The notes: generated by a model from the sequence alone, not told the origin. Shown: positions 35,461 to 48,729, counted from the stretch's first letter. The stretch is DNA of 64,000 nucleotides from Epiperipatus broadwayi (GCA_028023455.1 JAQFVV010006631.1:531815-595814), one strand, 5' to 3'. Numbers and translations are program-made.

Positions 35461-37280
35461 TATAATGTACCATGAAGCAAGGTATATGCTGTAATAATTT
35501 TATCTAAAACTATTAAAAATAAAATTTTGTAAATAACCTAAACATTTCAAAATGAATTGTATTTAAACAATTAAGATAAATATAATTCATAAGCAGCTCA
35601 AACATTTTAAAGAAAAATGGAGTTCTTGAAAGAAATAATAAAAAGTTTAATAAAGAGAAGTTAAATGTGTAAATTTGAATTTTTTTAGTAAATAAAACAG
35701 TTTGCTAAGACATAAGACTGCATCACTCATAAAGAGGGTGAGAAAATTTAACTGGGAAAAAACTAAACTTTAGAATAAATGAAGAAGGTGGTACTCAGAA
35801 AGTTAGTTTTATTAAAAAAATGCAGTTAGCCCAGAGGTAATTTAACTAAGAAAATTTAAAACTATTAAAGAAGAAAAAAGAAATCTTAAAAACTAAAAGA
35901 ATATATTTTTCCATTTAATTTAAAATAAAATAAAATATATATCTGTGTAAATAATGAGGATTTTAAATATAAAGAAAATAATAAAATGTGTGTGTGTTAA
36001 AAATAAAATAAAATATGAAAGTTAAATATAAAAGGAAAGCTCAGAATTGAAATTAAAATTTCCCTCAAAGATTGCATATACTGATAAGCTACATAAAATG
36101 AGATTGGCAATGGCTACTAATTAAAATCCATAAACAACAAGATTAATTAAAAGGCATCTTATTGAAAACATCTTAACAAGAAAAGAAAAACAAAAGCAGT
36201 GGATGAATTAAAAAAATTGATTTAAAAGAAAACAACAAGGTCATCACATAAATAGGGCTGAAAATTTTATCAGGTAGTCTTTCACATAATTAAATCCAGT
36301 CATCTGTTAGACATAGTTTTTTAAAGACAATGTGGTGTTAAGCTAAAAGTTGGAGCATGCAGCCACATTGTAGTCTCAGTCTGACAGAACATCAGCAGTC
36401 TGCCTGATAGAAGCAATGCCTGTCTAATAATTTGAAGCCACCAGGAATGTCTAAGTGCCTGAGTAGAAATAGCATGTAATCATAATCATCAGGACTGCAA
36501 CAAAAGCCTAAAATCCAACTGGTTGGTAAAACACACAGAAGTAAAGAGCGAGAAGCCACCACATTTAAAAATCCTATAGGTAATAACATTTTCTTATTCC
36601 ATTTCCTGATGTTAATTAAAGTAGCCATTACAATCTTTGAGTATTCCCAGACTCAGTACAATAAATGAAATCTATAGCCAGCATAAAATAAAATATTTAT
36701 GCACGTTTTAATGCTTTGTACTTATCTTTAATGCTTTATGTTTATATTACACTACTATTGTGTGTCTTATTATAATATGTGTGTGCCTGAGATATTATAA
36801 ATCATTGTTTATATTTAATTAAAAAGTTATAAAATTAGTTTACAAATTATATTAAACATTTTATTTAAAATAAATTATTCTACAAATTACCATTTATCGA
36901 TCAATTTCTTTTAATTATACTACTAAAAAACAATTTAGCAGAGAAGTTAGAACAATTTACTATAATATTATTTTGATTGAGCTAGTTGGGATTTCTTAGG
37001 CACTGAATTAGTTGCTATCATTCAGAGTATGTTAAATACTTCTGGAAGTTAGCTAGAACCTGAAGTTTGCTTCAAAACAAAAAGTGCGTTGAATGGCAGG
37101 TGTTGAATTTAGCAGTCAAGAAGATCTGTGGCCTGGAAATGTAGTCATAGTTATGTTATCCTAGATAGATAACTTCAGCTTGGTCATAAGTACTCTCTGT
37201 GTATTACACTTCTCTGCCTAAGGGGCCAGTGTGGTGCAAGATTTAAATTGCAGTCAGAGTAGATCAAATTTATAATAAAT
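35461..37280 (+). repeat. 5' LTR of the old retrotransposon
   Basis: Collinear with 39827-43659 minus the insert: shared blocks include GATTGCATATACTGATAAGC, CACATAAATAGGGCTGAAAA, ATCCAACTGGTTGGTAAAAC and GAGCTAGTTGGGATTTC. Many substitutions and indels show age. Confidence 0.75.
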
Positions 37281-37916
37281 ACTTGTATCATACATTAAAT
37301 GTATAAGAAGTCAATAATGTGTCTATCTTAAAATTTGCTTTTACAATTTTGCTTTTCTATTTTTATTGAAGAGTAAAAAAAATTATGCTACATTGATGTT
37401 CTATTCAATCCACCTACCCCATTCCGTTTATTTGTCATTTTCAATGAGAGAGCAGAACCATCATAAATGACATTCAGTTAAATATTTTTCTTGTTTGAAA
37501 ATATTCAAAGAAATGCTAAATTGTATAATTGTAATTAAGAAAGTGGTATAATTTAAATTAAATAATTGACTGAAACATTTTTTTTTATAAATGAAAACAG
37601 AGAAAGTAAGGACAGTTAGATATTTTGGGCAAAGTTATGGCCTTGAGGATGGATAAAGAAAAAATACAAAGGATTGGAGGTGGTCATATGTTTCACATTA
37701 TGAAAATAAATAAACAGTTAATATTTTGAATTTATTTTGAACATAAGTGGTAGTCAAATAATCATTGAAAAGAACATGTTTGTATTGAAATTTTCTTTAA
37801 AAAAAGAGTATAGTGTAATGATGAATAAATAAATGGAGCTGTAAAAAAACCCGATATTGTTTAAAAATCTCCAAATAGTGGAAAAAGAAAAAGGAGAGAT
37901 ATCTGAGACATAGATA

Positions 37917-38341
37917 ATGATGGAAAAAATACTAAGAAGAATGGAAGAAATGTGTCAGGAATTTAAGAAAAGTCAGCAAGAATTCAAAGCAGAATGAAAG
38001 GGAGAAATTAGTAAACTCAGAGTGAAAATGAAAGAAATGAGACACAAAATAATGGGAAAAGTAGAGAGAAATCACATAGCTATAGAAGCCATAAAGAAAG
38101 ACTTGAATGAAGAAAGCTAGGAAAGGGTGATAGTGTCAGAAAGCATGAAGGAAGTGAGAGCAGAAGTAGAACAAGACAGCATTAGAACAGGCAAGGTAGA
38201 AGTAGAGATAGAAGGTTTTAGAGATTAGATGCAGGTAGATAGTGAAGTAGAAAAGTGACAAAATACAAACCAAGAGATTAGAAATAAGTTGATTAAGCAA
38301 TATGAGTTTATAGCCAAAATAAAAGCCATCTACAGAGCAAT
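37917..38341 (+). pseudogene. Gag/ORF1-like coiled-coil relic
   Basis: From ATG 37917 one frame gives a Lys/Glu-rich coiled coil (MMEKILRRMEEMCQEFKKSQ..., then EISKLRVKMKEMRHKIMGKV) interrupted by several in-frame stops (first TGA just after QQEFKAE, then TAG after DLNEES). Such heptad-rich N-termini are typical of LTR-retrotransposon Gag and LINE ORF1 proteins. It lies centrally between the two LTRs, where Gag is expected. No zinc knuckle or protease found downstream. Confidence 0.6.
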
Positions 38342-38344
38342 TTT

Positions 38345-39826
38345 AATTAACACATTCAAAAGGACTATATAAAATTAATTTTTTCCATTCACTGTTATCA
38401 ATATGATCAAAAATAAAGTAGGTTAGTTTGAAGAACTGATGAGTTTTGCTTAGAATAAAAATTTTCTGATTTACAAGGCAGAAAATAAAACAGAACAGGA
38501 AAGAGACAAAGCAGCAAATTATAAGTGAAGGATAGACAAAAGTGGACATGTAATTTATATTAAAGAGTAAGTAGGTAGAAAGAAATAACTGCCTGACTGA
38601 ATTTAGGAGTTAGTAAATGGATGGAATGTTTAAGTAAAGGAAAAAAAAACAAAAGACTGGAAATGGATAATAAGTTGAATATAATTATTTTGATGTGGGT
38701 GATAAACCTGAATAGAATTTTGTTATTTAAAACTAAAATAATAAATAAAAAAATGATGAAATGTTTTCAGTAAAAATAATGGAGGCACCACTGAATACGA
38801 TATTTTTTTCTGCTTGCATATATTAGTAATAAAAAAATAAAAAATGGGTCTTCATTAATAAATGGTTTAAAGTAATCAAGTTAAATAAAGAAATAAAAAT
38901 ATCTGTAGATAAATAATAAAGGAAGTTGGGTAATAAAATAAAAGTTTTTTTTAATGCATGCAGGTTAATAAAAGAAAGTTTAATAAATATGTTAAAATAA
39001 TGTTCGTAAGAGATTAAAATAATAGCATAAGGTAAGCCAGGATTATTGTAGGAGTTGTAATTGAAAGAAAGTAGGGTAGGAAGTATATAATTGAGATTAG
39101 AGAAGGAATAAAAAGTGTAAAGCTGTTGGCTGGATGAAAATCATACTTGTAACAGACTAGTGGGAAAAATATTCTCAGGGTGAGGATAGTCAGAAAGTTC
39201 TGGACCCATCTCTTTATTCTTTAAATATACATACTGGAAACAACCAGAGTAAGTCAGAGGTCAGTTCTTGAAAAAGAGTCCCTATTCTCTTCAAAATTGC
39301 ATGCTGGGAATAACCAGAGTAAGCCACAGATCACTTCTTTGGAGGAGAGTCCCCATATTTCATAGAGTATTTCCAAAGTGTAAGCCAAATTTGTCAGGTA
39401 AGTAATCATTTGCAGCAATCTTTTCCCAATGTCCAGTAGGGAAAACCAGTATATGAAGCTTCATTCCACATGTGTGTAAATCAGTGTAATCCAGAAAGCT
39501 CTGCATCCATCTCATATCAAAATCCCTGTCTCACCAGAAAGAATTGTTGTTGTCATGGTAATCATTCAGTACAAGATCATTGTAAGCAATGTTGTTAGTC
39601 TAGATAGAAGAAAAGCACAATCAAAGAAGATTGCCCCCAGCATGTGTAGTTATGGATATAAAGAACACCTTTAGATAAAATAAATATAAAACCCTAAACA
39701 GAAAATAAATGTTTATAAAGAAAATTTAGAAAAATAACAGTTAATATAAATAGTTCAAATTTAATAAGGAAGTTATCAGAGATAAAATAGTCAAACTGAC
39801 ACATTTTACTCTTCCTGGATGAAGGT
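38345..39826. other. Interior of the old retrotransposon, no pol found
   Basis: Purine-rich with no open frame. A short imperfect duplication of about 70 bases (CTGG(A/G)AA.AACCAGAGTAAG near 39233 and 39305) precedes the 3' LTR. Confidence 0.5.
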
Positions 39827-41138
39827 TGTAATGTACTGCTAAGCAAGGTACAATAAAATTTTTATAAATAACATGAAGGTTTCAAAATTAATTGCATTTA
39901 AACAATTAAGATAAAAATAATTCATAAGCAGCTTTAAGATTTTTCAAAGAAATAATTAAAAGATTAATAAAGAGAAGTTTAATATAGAAATTTAAAGAGT
40001 TTTTTTTTTCAGTAAACAAAACAGTTTGCTCAAAAAGGAGGGGAGGATTTAACTTGCCAAAAACTAAACTTTAGAATAAATTAAGAAAGTGGTATTTAGA
40101 AAGTTTCATTAAAAAAATGCAGTTAGCCTAGGGGTAATTTAAATGAGAAAATTTAAAACTGTTAAAGAAAAAAAAGAAATCTTAAAAATTAAAAAAAAGC
40201 TCTCTTTCCATTTAATTTCAAATAAAATATATATGTGCATAAATAATGAGGATTATAAATATAAAGAAAATAATAAAATATGTGTGATGTGTTAAAAATA
40301 AAATTGAAATGTGTAAGTTAAATATAAAAGGAAAGTTCAGAATTGAAGTTAAAATTTCTTTTAAAGATTGCATATACTGATAAGCTACATAAAATGGGAT
40401 TAGAAATGGCTACTAATTAAAATCTATAAACAACAGAATTAATTAAAAGGCACCTTATCAAATAAATCTTAACAATAATTTAATCAACAAAAGCAGTGGA
40501 TGAATTTAAAAACTAATTAAAAACATCACAAGTTCATCACATAAATAGGGCTGAAAATTTCATTAGGGAGTCTTTCATGTATATAGATCCAGTCATATAT
40601 TAGACATAATTTTTTAAAGGCAATGTAAGCCAAAAGTTGGAGCATGTGGCCAGATTCCAGACTCCATCTGACAGAACATCAGCAATCTACCCAATAGAAG
40701 CAATGCCCATCTAATAATTTGAAGCTTCAATGAATGTCTAACTGCCTGAAATAGAAGTATAAAGAAATAGAAATCATCAGGACTGCAACAGAAGACAAAA
40801 ATCCAACTGGTTGGTAAAACACACACAGTGAAAAAAGCAAGAAGCAATCACATTTAAAAATCCTATAGGTACTAACATTTTTTATTTCAATTTCCAATAT
40901 TAATTAAAGTAACCATTGCAATCTTTGAGTATTCCCAGAGTTAGTATAAAAACAAACTCTAGAGCCAGCATAAAATTAACTATTTATGTGCAGGTTGATA
41001 TAATAAACTGATAGTAGTAGAACTTTGACAAATCATACAAACCAACAGCTCAGATGATAGAATGTGGGTGTATTATATATTTTGATACTTATGTTAATTT
41101 AATGATTTATATTTATTATAATATGTGTGAATATATAT
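39827..41138 (+). repeat. 3' LTR of the old retrotransposon, first part
   Basis: Homologous to the first roughly 1.3 kb of the 35461 LTR. It stops at the TGTAACG start of the nested family-A element. Confidence 0.75.
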
Positions 41139-43162
41139 TGTAACGATATATAAATATGTTGTTACATTAATTTAAAATAAAAACTTAAAAGTTCACAAAT
41201 AAAAGTAAAAAACTAAATGCTAAAATTAAAATGTTTATTAAATGTATATACATTCGCACAGATGCCAAACTTTAAAAATATTTTTTTAAAAAAAAAACAA
41301 ATAAATAAGTATTTGAACGTACTTTTTTTATAAAAAAAAGTACAAGATTTAAAAATAAAAACAGGTATTAATTAATTCTTGTAATCTGTAAATGGAAATG
41401 ATTGTTTATAAATTGTTTGAAAAGCAAGCTAGCCTTGGGCTCTTGTATAATTAAAATGATCTGATGAAAGATAGATAGGAAAATAAAGAGAAATTAGCTT
41501 GACCAATGGAAGCACTAAGCCTTGGCTCGGACCCTAATGAAAGTGATGGATTAGTGACGTTTTGTTGATTGAATCCATGTGGATAATATAAAAAGGGAAA
41601 TACAGTTTTTTCTGACAGTTCCAGCGTTTTGTGTTTGAGAGATGTGGTAGGACACACATACCACACTCTCTATTTAAAAAAAATGAAAAGACTGTGATAC
41701 CTTGAACCAGCTATTGCCATCTCCAGAACATTATCTTCCAATGGAGGTGTCACGGGAATTAAAAGCAGAAACCTGGACTCTTCTACCATAAGCTATATGG
41801 ACATGAACTCTAAATTTAAAAATAATTAAGAACTTTCGTTCAAGCTTATGAACTTCTATCTGACTTTTTTAAGTTTAAAATCAAATTAATAATGTTTAAT
41901 TTTATATGTTTTCCGATTGATAAAAATCATTTCCATTTTTTTTTTATTGTATAAATTATTTATTGTTTAAATTTTAAATGATGAAATTTAGGTTGGGTAT
42001 AGACATTGCATAGATTTGTTAGTGGTTGATTATGTTGTTTTCACATTTGATTAGAATATATAGGTCAACGATGTTAATGCGGGCATCTTACGATGAATGC
42101 CATGGGGCCTTGTGTATTCCCTTTTGCAATTGACATTATCGATGATTTTGTATTTTGATCGATTGTGTTTAATTTGGATGTTTTTGACCGTGGAATCTGT
42201 GCAGCTGATCTATACTCAACATTTTAAAAACAAATTTATAAAAATAATCTGTGCGAACATATTTAAATGTTAAATTTAAGTCGGGCATGAATGGTTATAT
42301 AGTTTTGTAAAGTTATATTAAGGGAGGATAAACTTAGGTTATTCATTTTGTAGTCGAATTGGTTCAATGGATTGGATATATTTGTGTAATTGTAGATGTA
42401 GTATGAGATCCGCTACAGGCAGGATTATATATATACACCACACACCTTCTGTTTGCCTATGGATGGGTTTGTAAGATGGCAAAGGACCGCAGTCCATTCC
42501 TATGGAGTTTTATGTTTATTGTTCTACTCGCCAACAGATGTCGCATTCCTGGTTGGTAGAAAGACAATTTTTTCTCTAATTCTACTTGCTGTTCAGATGT
42601 ACATTCCTGACAGTATAGTATTTTGTGCTGTCATATTTTCATGTTACATTGAATACATAAATGTATCAGATGGATTGGCGTCGGTTTGATTGCGAAATTT
42701 GTTGCCTAAGGTTAAATCTGGGAAGAATTTTTTTTTTCAAATGCAGATCTATCTAGTCTATTCATAATCGACTCACTAAATAAATATTAAACTCATGGTT
42801 GTAATTTACTTAAATGTAAAACTAAAGATTAATAGAAAAATCTAAAATATTGAATTTATTCCTCAAAATTTAAATGTTATTTTATATGTGCGTAAATAAA
42901 TATTTTTATGTGTTAATTTCTGGCAGTGGCTTTTATTCTTTTATATTTAAGATATAAAATTTATATTTTGTTATCTCTGCTACTCCACTGAGCTAGTGAC
43001 TTGGGCTAATGATCTGAATATTTAAATAAAGTGGAATCTTAACAGCACGTATCTGCCTACTCTATAAATTTTTCTAGGTTTAAATGCCTAGATGGCTCCT
43101 TGTAGAGCAGATATCGTAGTTTGTGGTAAGATTCGTTCCTCACTTTCATTTCGATCATTATA
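41139..43162 (+). mobile_element. Family-A solo LTR-like element nested in the 3' LTR
   Basis: Starts TGTAACGATATATAAATATG and ends ...TTTCGATCATTATA, matching both family ends in decayed form. The promoter pair is kept (TGACGT at 41555-41560, ATATAAAAAGG at 41586-41596), as is the 3' block (CTGAGCTAGTGACTTGGGC and AGGTTTAAATGCC). It interrupts a sequence that is continuous in the 35-37 kb LTR copy, so it is younger than the duplication that made the LTRs. Apparent ORFs within (41451-41666, 42453-42689) are not conserved in the other copies. Confidence 0.8.
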
Positions 43163-43659
43163 GTATGTTGTTATGTATTATTATTTTATTAAAAAAGAAA
43201 TATTGAATGAAGTCATAAAATAATTCTCAGTTAATTTTAAAATATTTAAATAAATTATTTTACACATTGGTTTTTGTCAGTCAATTTCTTTTAATTATAA
43301 TACTAAAAACAATTTAGCAGAGAAGTTAAAGCAGGGATTTATCATATTATTCTTTTGTTTGAGCTAGTTGGGATTTCATAGGTGCTAAATTAGTTTACCA
43401 TTATTCAGTGTATGTTAGTAACTTATTGTAATTAACTGGTGCCCAAAGTTTACTTTGAAACAAAAAAAGTGCTTTGAATGATAGATGTTGAATTTAGCAA
43501 TCGAGAAAAACTTTTGCCTGGAAATGTTGTCATAGTTATGTATCTTATATAGCTTGACTTGGTCATAGGTATTCTCTGGGTATTATGCTTCTCTGTCTAA
43601 GGGACCAGTATGGTGCAAGATGTAAATTGCCATCTTAGTAGATCAAATTTATAATAAAT
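43163..43659 (+). repeat. 3' LTR of the old retrotransposon, second part
   Basis: Homologous to about 36840-37280 of the 5' LTR (AATTTCTTTTAATTATA.TAC and onward to GATCAAATTTATAATAAAT). Confidence 0.75.
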
Positions 43660-43802
43660 TATTTTATAATAGGTTTTTTTTTTATTAAAAGGTGGCAACA
43701 ATTTGTCTTACAATTTTGCTTTTCACAAGCTTCTATTTCAACTAATGAATATTTTTTTTTGCTATATAGTTTTTTTTTTTATTCGATCTAATTACGCACC
43801 TG

Positions 43803-43840
<38 letters not shown>

Positions 43841-43880
43841 GTATATATATATATATTTATATATATATATATATATATAT
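43803..43880. repeat. (TA)n tracts with ACCTGAT/ATCAGGT arms
   Basis: TA repeats are enclosed by a 7-base inverted pair and followed by a second TA run. Cruciform-prone. Confidence 0.8.
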
Positions 43881-43899
43881 AAATAAAAGAAGGGATTTA

Positions 43900-44900
43900 A
43901 AATTATGTATATATGAAGTCAAATTGAATTTATCACATTACCAATTTTTGTATTACTTTACTTAATAGTTAAATTAAGAAATAATTATTAAAACCATGAG
44001 TTTGTTAATATTATTATCTAGTACTTGTTTTATTGTTCTATTTAATATATATGTTTATAAAATAGTTATTTAAAAACCAGGTATATTTTTTTGTTTGTCT
44101 CATACTTATTTTCTGTTCTGTAACTTATCAGAGTATATGAACTGATTTTACTTTAGACTTGTTCTTTAAGGAATATATTGGTTATCATAATAAAATTACT
44201 TAACAATAGAATGCATAAAACATTTTCCCCTTTAATCACATGGACTAGGAAAAATGGTATTTTTAATAGGTATATGAGTTGTGGGCCTAAAGATTTTATG
44301 TAGAATTATTTGGATGGTAATAAGATTACTAATATCACCTTTAAATTCCACTTATTTTATGATAATAACTAATTTATTGATCTCTAGTGAATTGATCAGA
44401 ATTCACATTATCATTCCTGTCCATTACATCACATGTTTCTTATTATGGTTATTTTTATCATCTTCCATATGTACATGTGCTTAATTTAGTGGTGATTATT
44501 TATATGTTAAGACCTAAATTTGGTATTCAGAAGATGAAGATTAGATTTGAATTTATATTATGTTTCCTAAAAATCCTGGCATAAAAAATGTCAGTTGTAT
44601 CTTGCCATATGATTGTTACTGGGAATTACATGTTATAATTTATACTTTAATTATATTTACTTTCCAAGCTGACTGTTTGCTTATTTTCTATGCTCAGTAA
44701 AAGTAGTTATGCTTTTACTGAAGAAACTATATTTACTTTTCGATATGGTGATTAACTATTTTCCAAGGTACCCTGTAATTACATATTATTGCAACATATA
44801 TAATATAATTAAAAGGATAGATAGATAGATAGATACTGCACTGGAATAAACATGTTGATCCATCTATCATAAGTTGGAACTCAAAAAATATACTTCAAAC
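43900..44900. other. No gene seen
   Basis: AT-rich; the 67-codon frame at 44281-44484 is hydrophobic, low in complexity and without motifs. A short GATA run lies at 44817-44835. Confidence 0.5.
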
Positions 44901-44929
44901 CCAGTCTAGACAGAGATTTAAGTCAGGGA

Positions 44930-44985
44930 CCAACCTGGATTTGAACCCATTCTTTAATCACCAGATCAAAAACCTAATGAATAAC
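44930..44985 (-). repeat. tRNA-like box A/B pair, SINE relic
   Basis: On the minus strand GGGTTCAAATCC (44937-44948) is an exact match to the box B consensus and lies about 30 bases after a weak box A-like TTAGGTTTTTGATCTGGTGA. No tail or target duplication identified. Confidence 0.45.
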
Positions 44986-45426
44986 ATATAATGATGGCAC
45001 ATGAGAATTTATTCTAAAGTCCAGCGCACTAGCAGTATGGAGAAGACAATGACACTTATTTACTAACAACATTATAACTTAACTACCATAAGCATACACA
45101 TGGTTGTATGTGTGGACATGCAGAAAAAAGAATTTCAATGAGACAAATAAGTTGGACAATAAAAATAGTGTAAAATAATGAATTAACTGTATGCATTAAT
45201 GTGTGTGTGAATGAGCATTCTACCAAATGGTAGATAATTACATATTGAAATTCCATCTAATGATTCTCATATGATCTTTTATCAACTAAATGGTATATAT
45301 ACATTAACACATATCTTTGGTGGGTATGGTATTAAGATGCCAATCATTTATTAAAAAGATTACATAATATTGCTATTAACACTTTGGTTTATGGTTCTGA
45401 AACACAATGACTAACATATTATTTTG

Positions 45427-45566
45427 GGGAGCTTTACGAGATTCATTATATATATATATATATATAAGAAAAACTATTTTCACATCATAGCAGTTGGGAG
45501 CTTTACGAGATTCATTATATATATATATATATATAAGAAAAACTATTTTCACATCATAGCAGTTGT
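45427..45566. repeat. 71-bp tandem duplication containing (TA)n
   Basis: GGGAGCTTTACGAGATTCAT, (TA)n and AAGAAAAACTATTTTCACAT... occur twice in direct order and are practically identical. The paired ORFs called on both strands are artefacts of it. Confidence 0.95.
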
Positions 45567-46674
45567 GAACATAAATAAAATACATTTGAAAAATTATATG
45601 ACAAAATATTTATTGAAAATTATTTTAATTAACATTTAAACAACAGAACACTTGATCTTTCCCCAAGGCATATACTCATAAATACAGAAATAATTGATTA
45701 TGATGGTGGGATTGTATAATAAGATTGAAATAACATCAACAATTAATAAGATTACTAATGTTCAGCATTTACATATATTTTGAGAAGAGTACAACTTTAA
45801 TATTATAACTGTAAAACCTAGGTCTTGAAGCATCAGAAATAATAAATGAAGAAGTGATGATACTGACATGATGGCAAAGAAATAAAAGAAAAAATATAAA
45901 CTTATGGATGAAAAATAAAATCTAGACTCCCTCTTTAGGCAGTGGTTAGAGATCAGTATTTAGGCATGGCATGGCCCAGGCATACTGGAATCACCAACAT
46001 GCAGAGATCTTATAATGTGGAAAAGATCCTGGGAAGCTCAACTATACATGGGACAGGACACAAGGAGAAATGCATGGGTTTGTTGCTGTCACAACTCCCA
46101 GATTAGAAGCATATATATATATTGAAACAGGAATACTGTTCCTCATATAAATATCCATAAGAACACCCCCCCATTCAATAACGTCTAGCGTGATTCGGTC
46201 TAATTGGAAACGCAATAAAGTTGTGATTCGTTAAAAATGAAAAATAAAATCATATTTTTGATTTTTAGTATTGATGGATTTAAGTAAAATGTTATATCGT
46301 CTTATTTTTTTTTTTTATCTGTCTCAATAAAAAAAGAAAGAAATTAATTATCCAATCATTAAAAAGAAAAAAAAAAGGATACTTGAGTTAAACTGAGGCA
46401 GTATTCAAATTAGACACGTCGTTGAAGAAAGAAGAAATTTTTTCTCTCTATCGTTTTACACAGAGGGCTTTAACAAGACGTGAAAATCAAAATAAAAAGT
46501 TTTACTAGAGAAATTATCATGAAACTGGAATAAATTAAGTGCTTCAATCTCTCCACGCTACACCATGACTTTCTATTAATGAAATAGCCTGCCTTCGTTT
46601 GAATAAAATGGACCGTAAAACTGGAAGGTAACTTTTATAAAATATTAAAACATAAGTCTCAAATATTACAAAAT

Positions 46675-46880
46675 GAATTATTGTATAAGCTATAAATGCT
46701 TGACTGCTTATAAGGTTCTTACCTTAAATAAATTATTGTATAAGTTATAAATGCTTGACTGCTTATAAGGTTCTTACCTTAAATAAATTATTGTATAAGT
46801 TATAAGTGCTTGACTGCTTATAAGGTTCTTACCTTAAATGAATTATTGTATAAACTATAAATGCTTGACTGCTTCTAAAT
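46675..46880 (+). repeat. U3 tandem array 1, about 55 bp x 4
   Basis: Units contain ATTATTGTATAAGTTATAAA and TGCTTGACTGCTTATAAGG; marker positions 46678, 46732, 46788 and 46842. The same array is in the 3' LTR near 51770-51975. Confidence 0.9.
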
Positions 46881-46999
46881 GAAATGCTCTATAAACAAAA
46901 ATTTGTTGAGTTCAAATGTCTACCAATCAGTAATAATTCAAAAATGATGAAATACTGTATAAATCACAAATATTTGGATATTTCTGGGTTTCTTGTAAT

Positions 47000-47620
47000 G
47001 TGATAAAGTTTATGTGTAAAAATATGCTTCTACATTGGCTAAGTTATAAATGCCTCAATTATCAAATGATAAATGCTCTATAAATGATGAATACTCTATA
47101 AATCATGAATATTTAAATGCTTCTAGACTTATTATAATGTAATAAAGTTTATGTGTAAGAACATATTTCTACATTTGGCTAAAATATAAATGCATCAATT
47201 ATCAAATGATAAATACTCTATAAATCATGAATATTTAACTGCTTCTAAACTTATTATAATGTAATAAAGTTTATGTGTAAAAATATGCTTCTACATTGGC
47301 TAAGTTATAAATGCCTCAATTATCAAATGATAAATGCTCTATAAATGATGAATACTCTATAAATCATGAATATTTAAATGCTTCTAAACTTATTATAATG
47401 TAATAAAGTTTATGTGTAAAAATATGCTTCTACATTGGCTAAGTTATAAATGCCTCAATTATCAAATGATAAATGCTCTATAAATGATGAATACTCTATA
47501 AATCATGAATATTTAAATGCTTCTAAACTTATTATAATGTAATAAAGTTTATGTGTAAAAATATGCTTCTACATTGGCTAAGTTATAAATGCCTCAATTA
47601 TCAAAGGATAAATGCTCTAT
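47000..47620 (+). repeat. U3 tandem array 2, about 140 bp x 4-5
   Basis: Units are marked by TTCTACATTGGCTAAGTTAT at about 47026, 47168 (variant), 47289, 47429 and 47568. One unit is shorter (121 bp) because an internal ATAAATGATGAATACTCT segment is absent. Repeated in the 3' LTR near 52095-52715. Confidence 0.9.
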
Positions 47621-47719
47621 AAACCAAGAATTGTTGAGCTCAAATATTTATTAGTCAATAATGATTCATTAAATGAACAAATGAATCATTGTATAAACCA
47701 TAAATGCTTTGCTGCTTCT

Positions 47720-48310
47720 AATTATCTTCTCTCAAGTGAATTCAAAATGAACTGTTAACTGAATTCGGAATGAATAATTATTAAATCAGAATAATCACAA
47801 GCTTCTTCTCATAAAAAAAATTAATGAACTATCATTGAATTAGTATATTCATAATTATCTTCTCTCCAGTGAATTCAAAATTAACTGTTAACTGAATTCG
47901 GAATGAATAATTATTAAATCAGTATAATCACAAGCTTCTTCTCATAAAAAAAATTAATAAACTATTATTGAATTAGGATTTTCATAATTATCTTCTCTCC
48001 AGTGAATTCAAAATGAACTGTTAACTGAATTCGGAATGAATAATTATTAAATCAGTATAATCACAAGCTTCTTCTCATAAAAAAAATTAATGAACTATCA
48101 TTGAATTAGGATTTTCATAATTATCTTCTCTCCAGTGAATTCAAAATGAACTGTTAACTGAATTCGGAATGAATAATTATTAAATCAGTATAATCACAAG
48201 CTTCTTCTCATAAAAAAATTAATGAACTGTCATTGAATTAGGATTTTCATAATTATCTTCTCTCAAGTGAATTCAAAATGAATTGTTAATTAAATTCGGA
48301 ATGAATTATT
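47720..48310 (+). repeat. U3 tandem array 3, about 130 bp x 5
   Basis: Units begin AATTATCTTCTCTC(A/C)AGTG and contain AACTGAATTCGGAATGAATA and ATCACAAGCTTCTTCTCATA. Repeated in the 3' LTR near 52815-53400. Confidence 0.9.
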
Positions 48311-48553
48311 ACTAGACCAGAATGTTTACAAGTTTATTCTTTAATTGTTATCTAATAAATTTTTGTTACTAAAAATTAAATTGGTTGTCCAGTTATCCAA
48401 TTCTATTTTGTTTATCTATCACATCACTCACCAATTATAGCACTGGTTCATGAGAATCTCATGTTCTCTGAGCTACGTCAGACATAGCTAGACCAAGGCC
48501 AGTCAGGTTGTAGTAAGACAGAACTCTAATGGCGCTGTTTGGAAAACCAAACA

Positions 48554-48711
48554 TATAAATGTTTAGATGTTCCCAGTCTCTATTGTACTACATCCTCTGA
48601 TGAGCAGGAAATATTGTTGTAGGTGCCATTAACATCTGCATTAGGAATGTCAATTGATAGTTCCTTCCTACAGCATGCTCATCAGAAAATTGTTACAACT
48701 GAGGTAATAAA
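48554..48711 (+). promoter_or_regulatory. LTR TATA box and polyadenylation signal
   Basis: TATAAAT at 48554-48560 and AATAAA at 48706-48711; both are present in the 3' LTR (AATAAA at 53799-53804). An inverted repeat CTGATGAGCA / TGCTCATCAG lies between them and would fold the R region into a stem-loop. Confidence 0.65.
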
Positions 48712-48729
48712 ACGGTTGTATGGCGGTCT

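Larger units (their letters stand above)
35461..43659 (+). mobile_element. Old LTR retrotransposon with a nested solo LTR
   Basis: Two diverged direct repeats enclose a 2.5-kb interior that contains a Gag-like relic. The 5' repeat is 35461-37280 (1,820 bp). The 3' repeat is 39827-41138 plus 43163-43659 (1,809 bp after removing a 2,024-bp family-A insert). Equal lengths once the insert is removed, and collinearity across it, support an LTR pair. Start motifs are (TA/TG)TAATGTAC; both end ...GATCAAATTTATAATAAAT. I could not define a primer-binding site or target duplication. No pol is seen, so it was probably non-autonomous. Confidence 0.7.

Noticed and set aside
34332-35473. ORFs encoding long Tyr-Ile repeats (34332-34544 plus, 35249-35473 minus)
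   Set aside because: They are translations of (TA)n microsatellites and short flanks.
46661-48330. CRISPR-like array in the regular repeats
   Set aside because: Units are contiguous tandem repeats without unique spacers, inside LTRs of an animal retrotransposon.
48596-48690. CTGATGAGCAGGAAA in the LTR as a hammerhead core
   Set aside because: There is no room for stem II between CTGATGA and GAAA, and no cleavage triplet or stem I partner. The inverse copy nearby makes a plain stem-loop.
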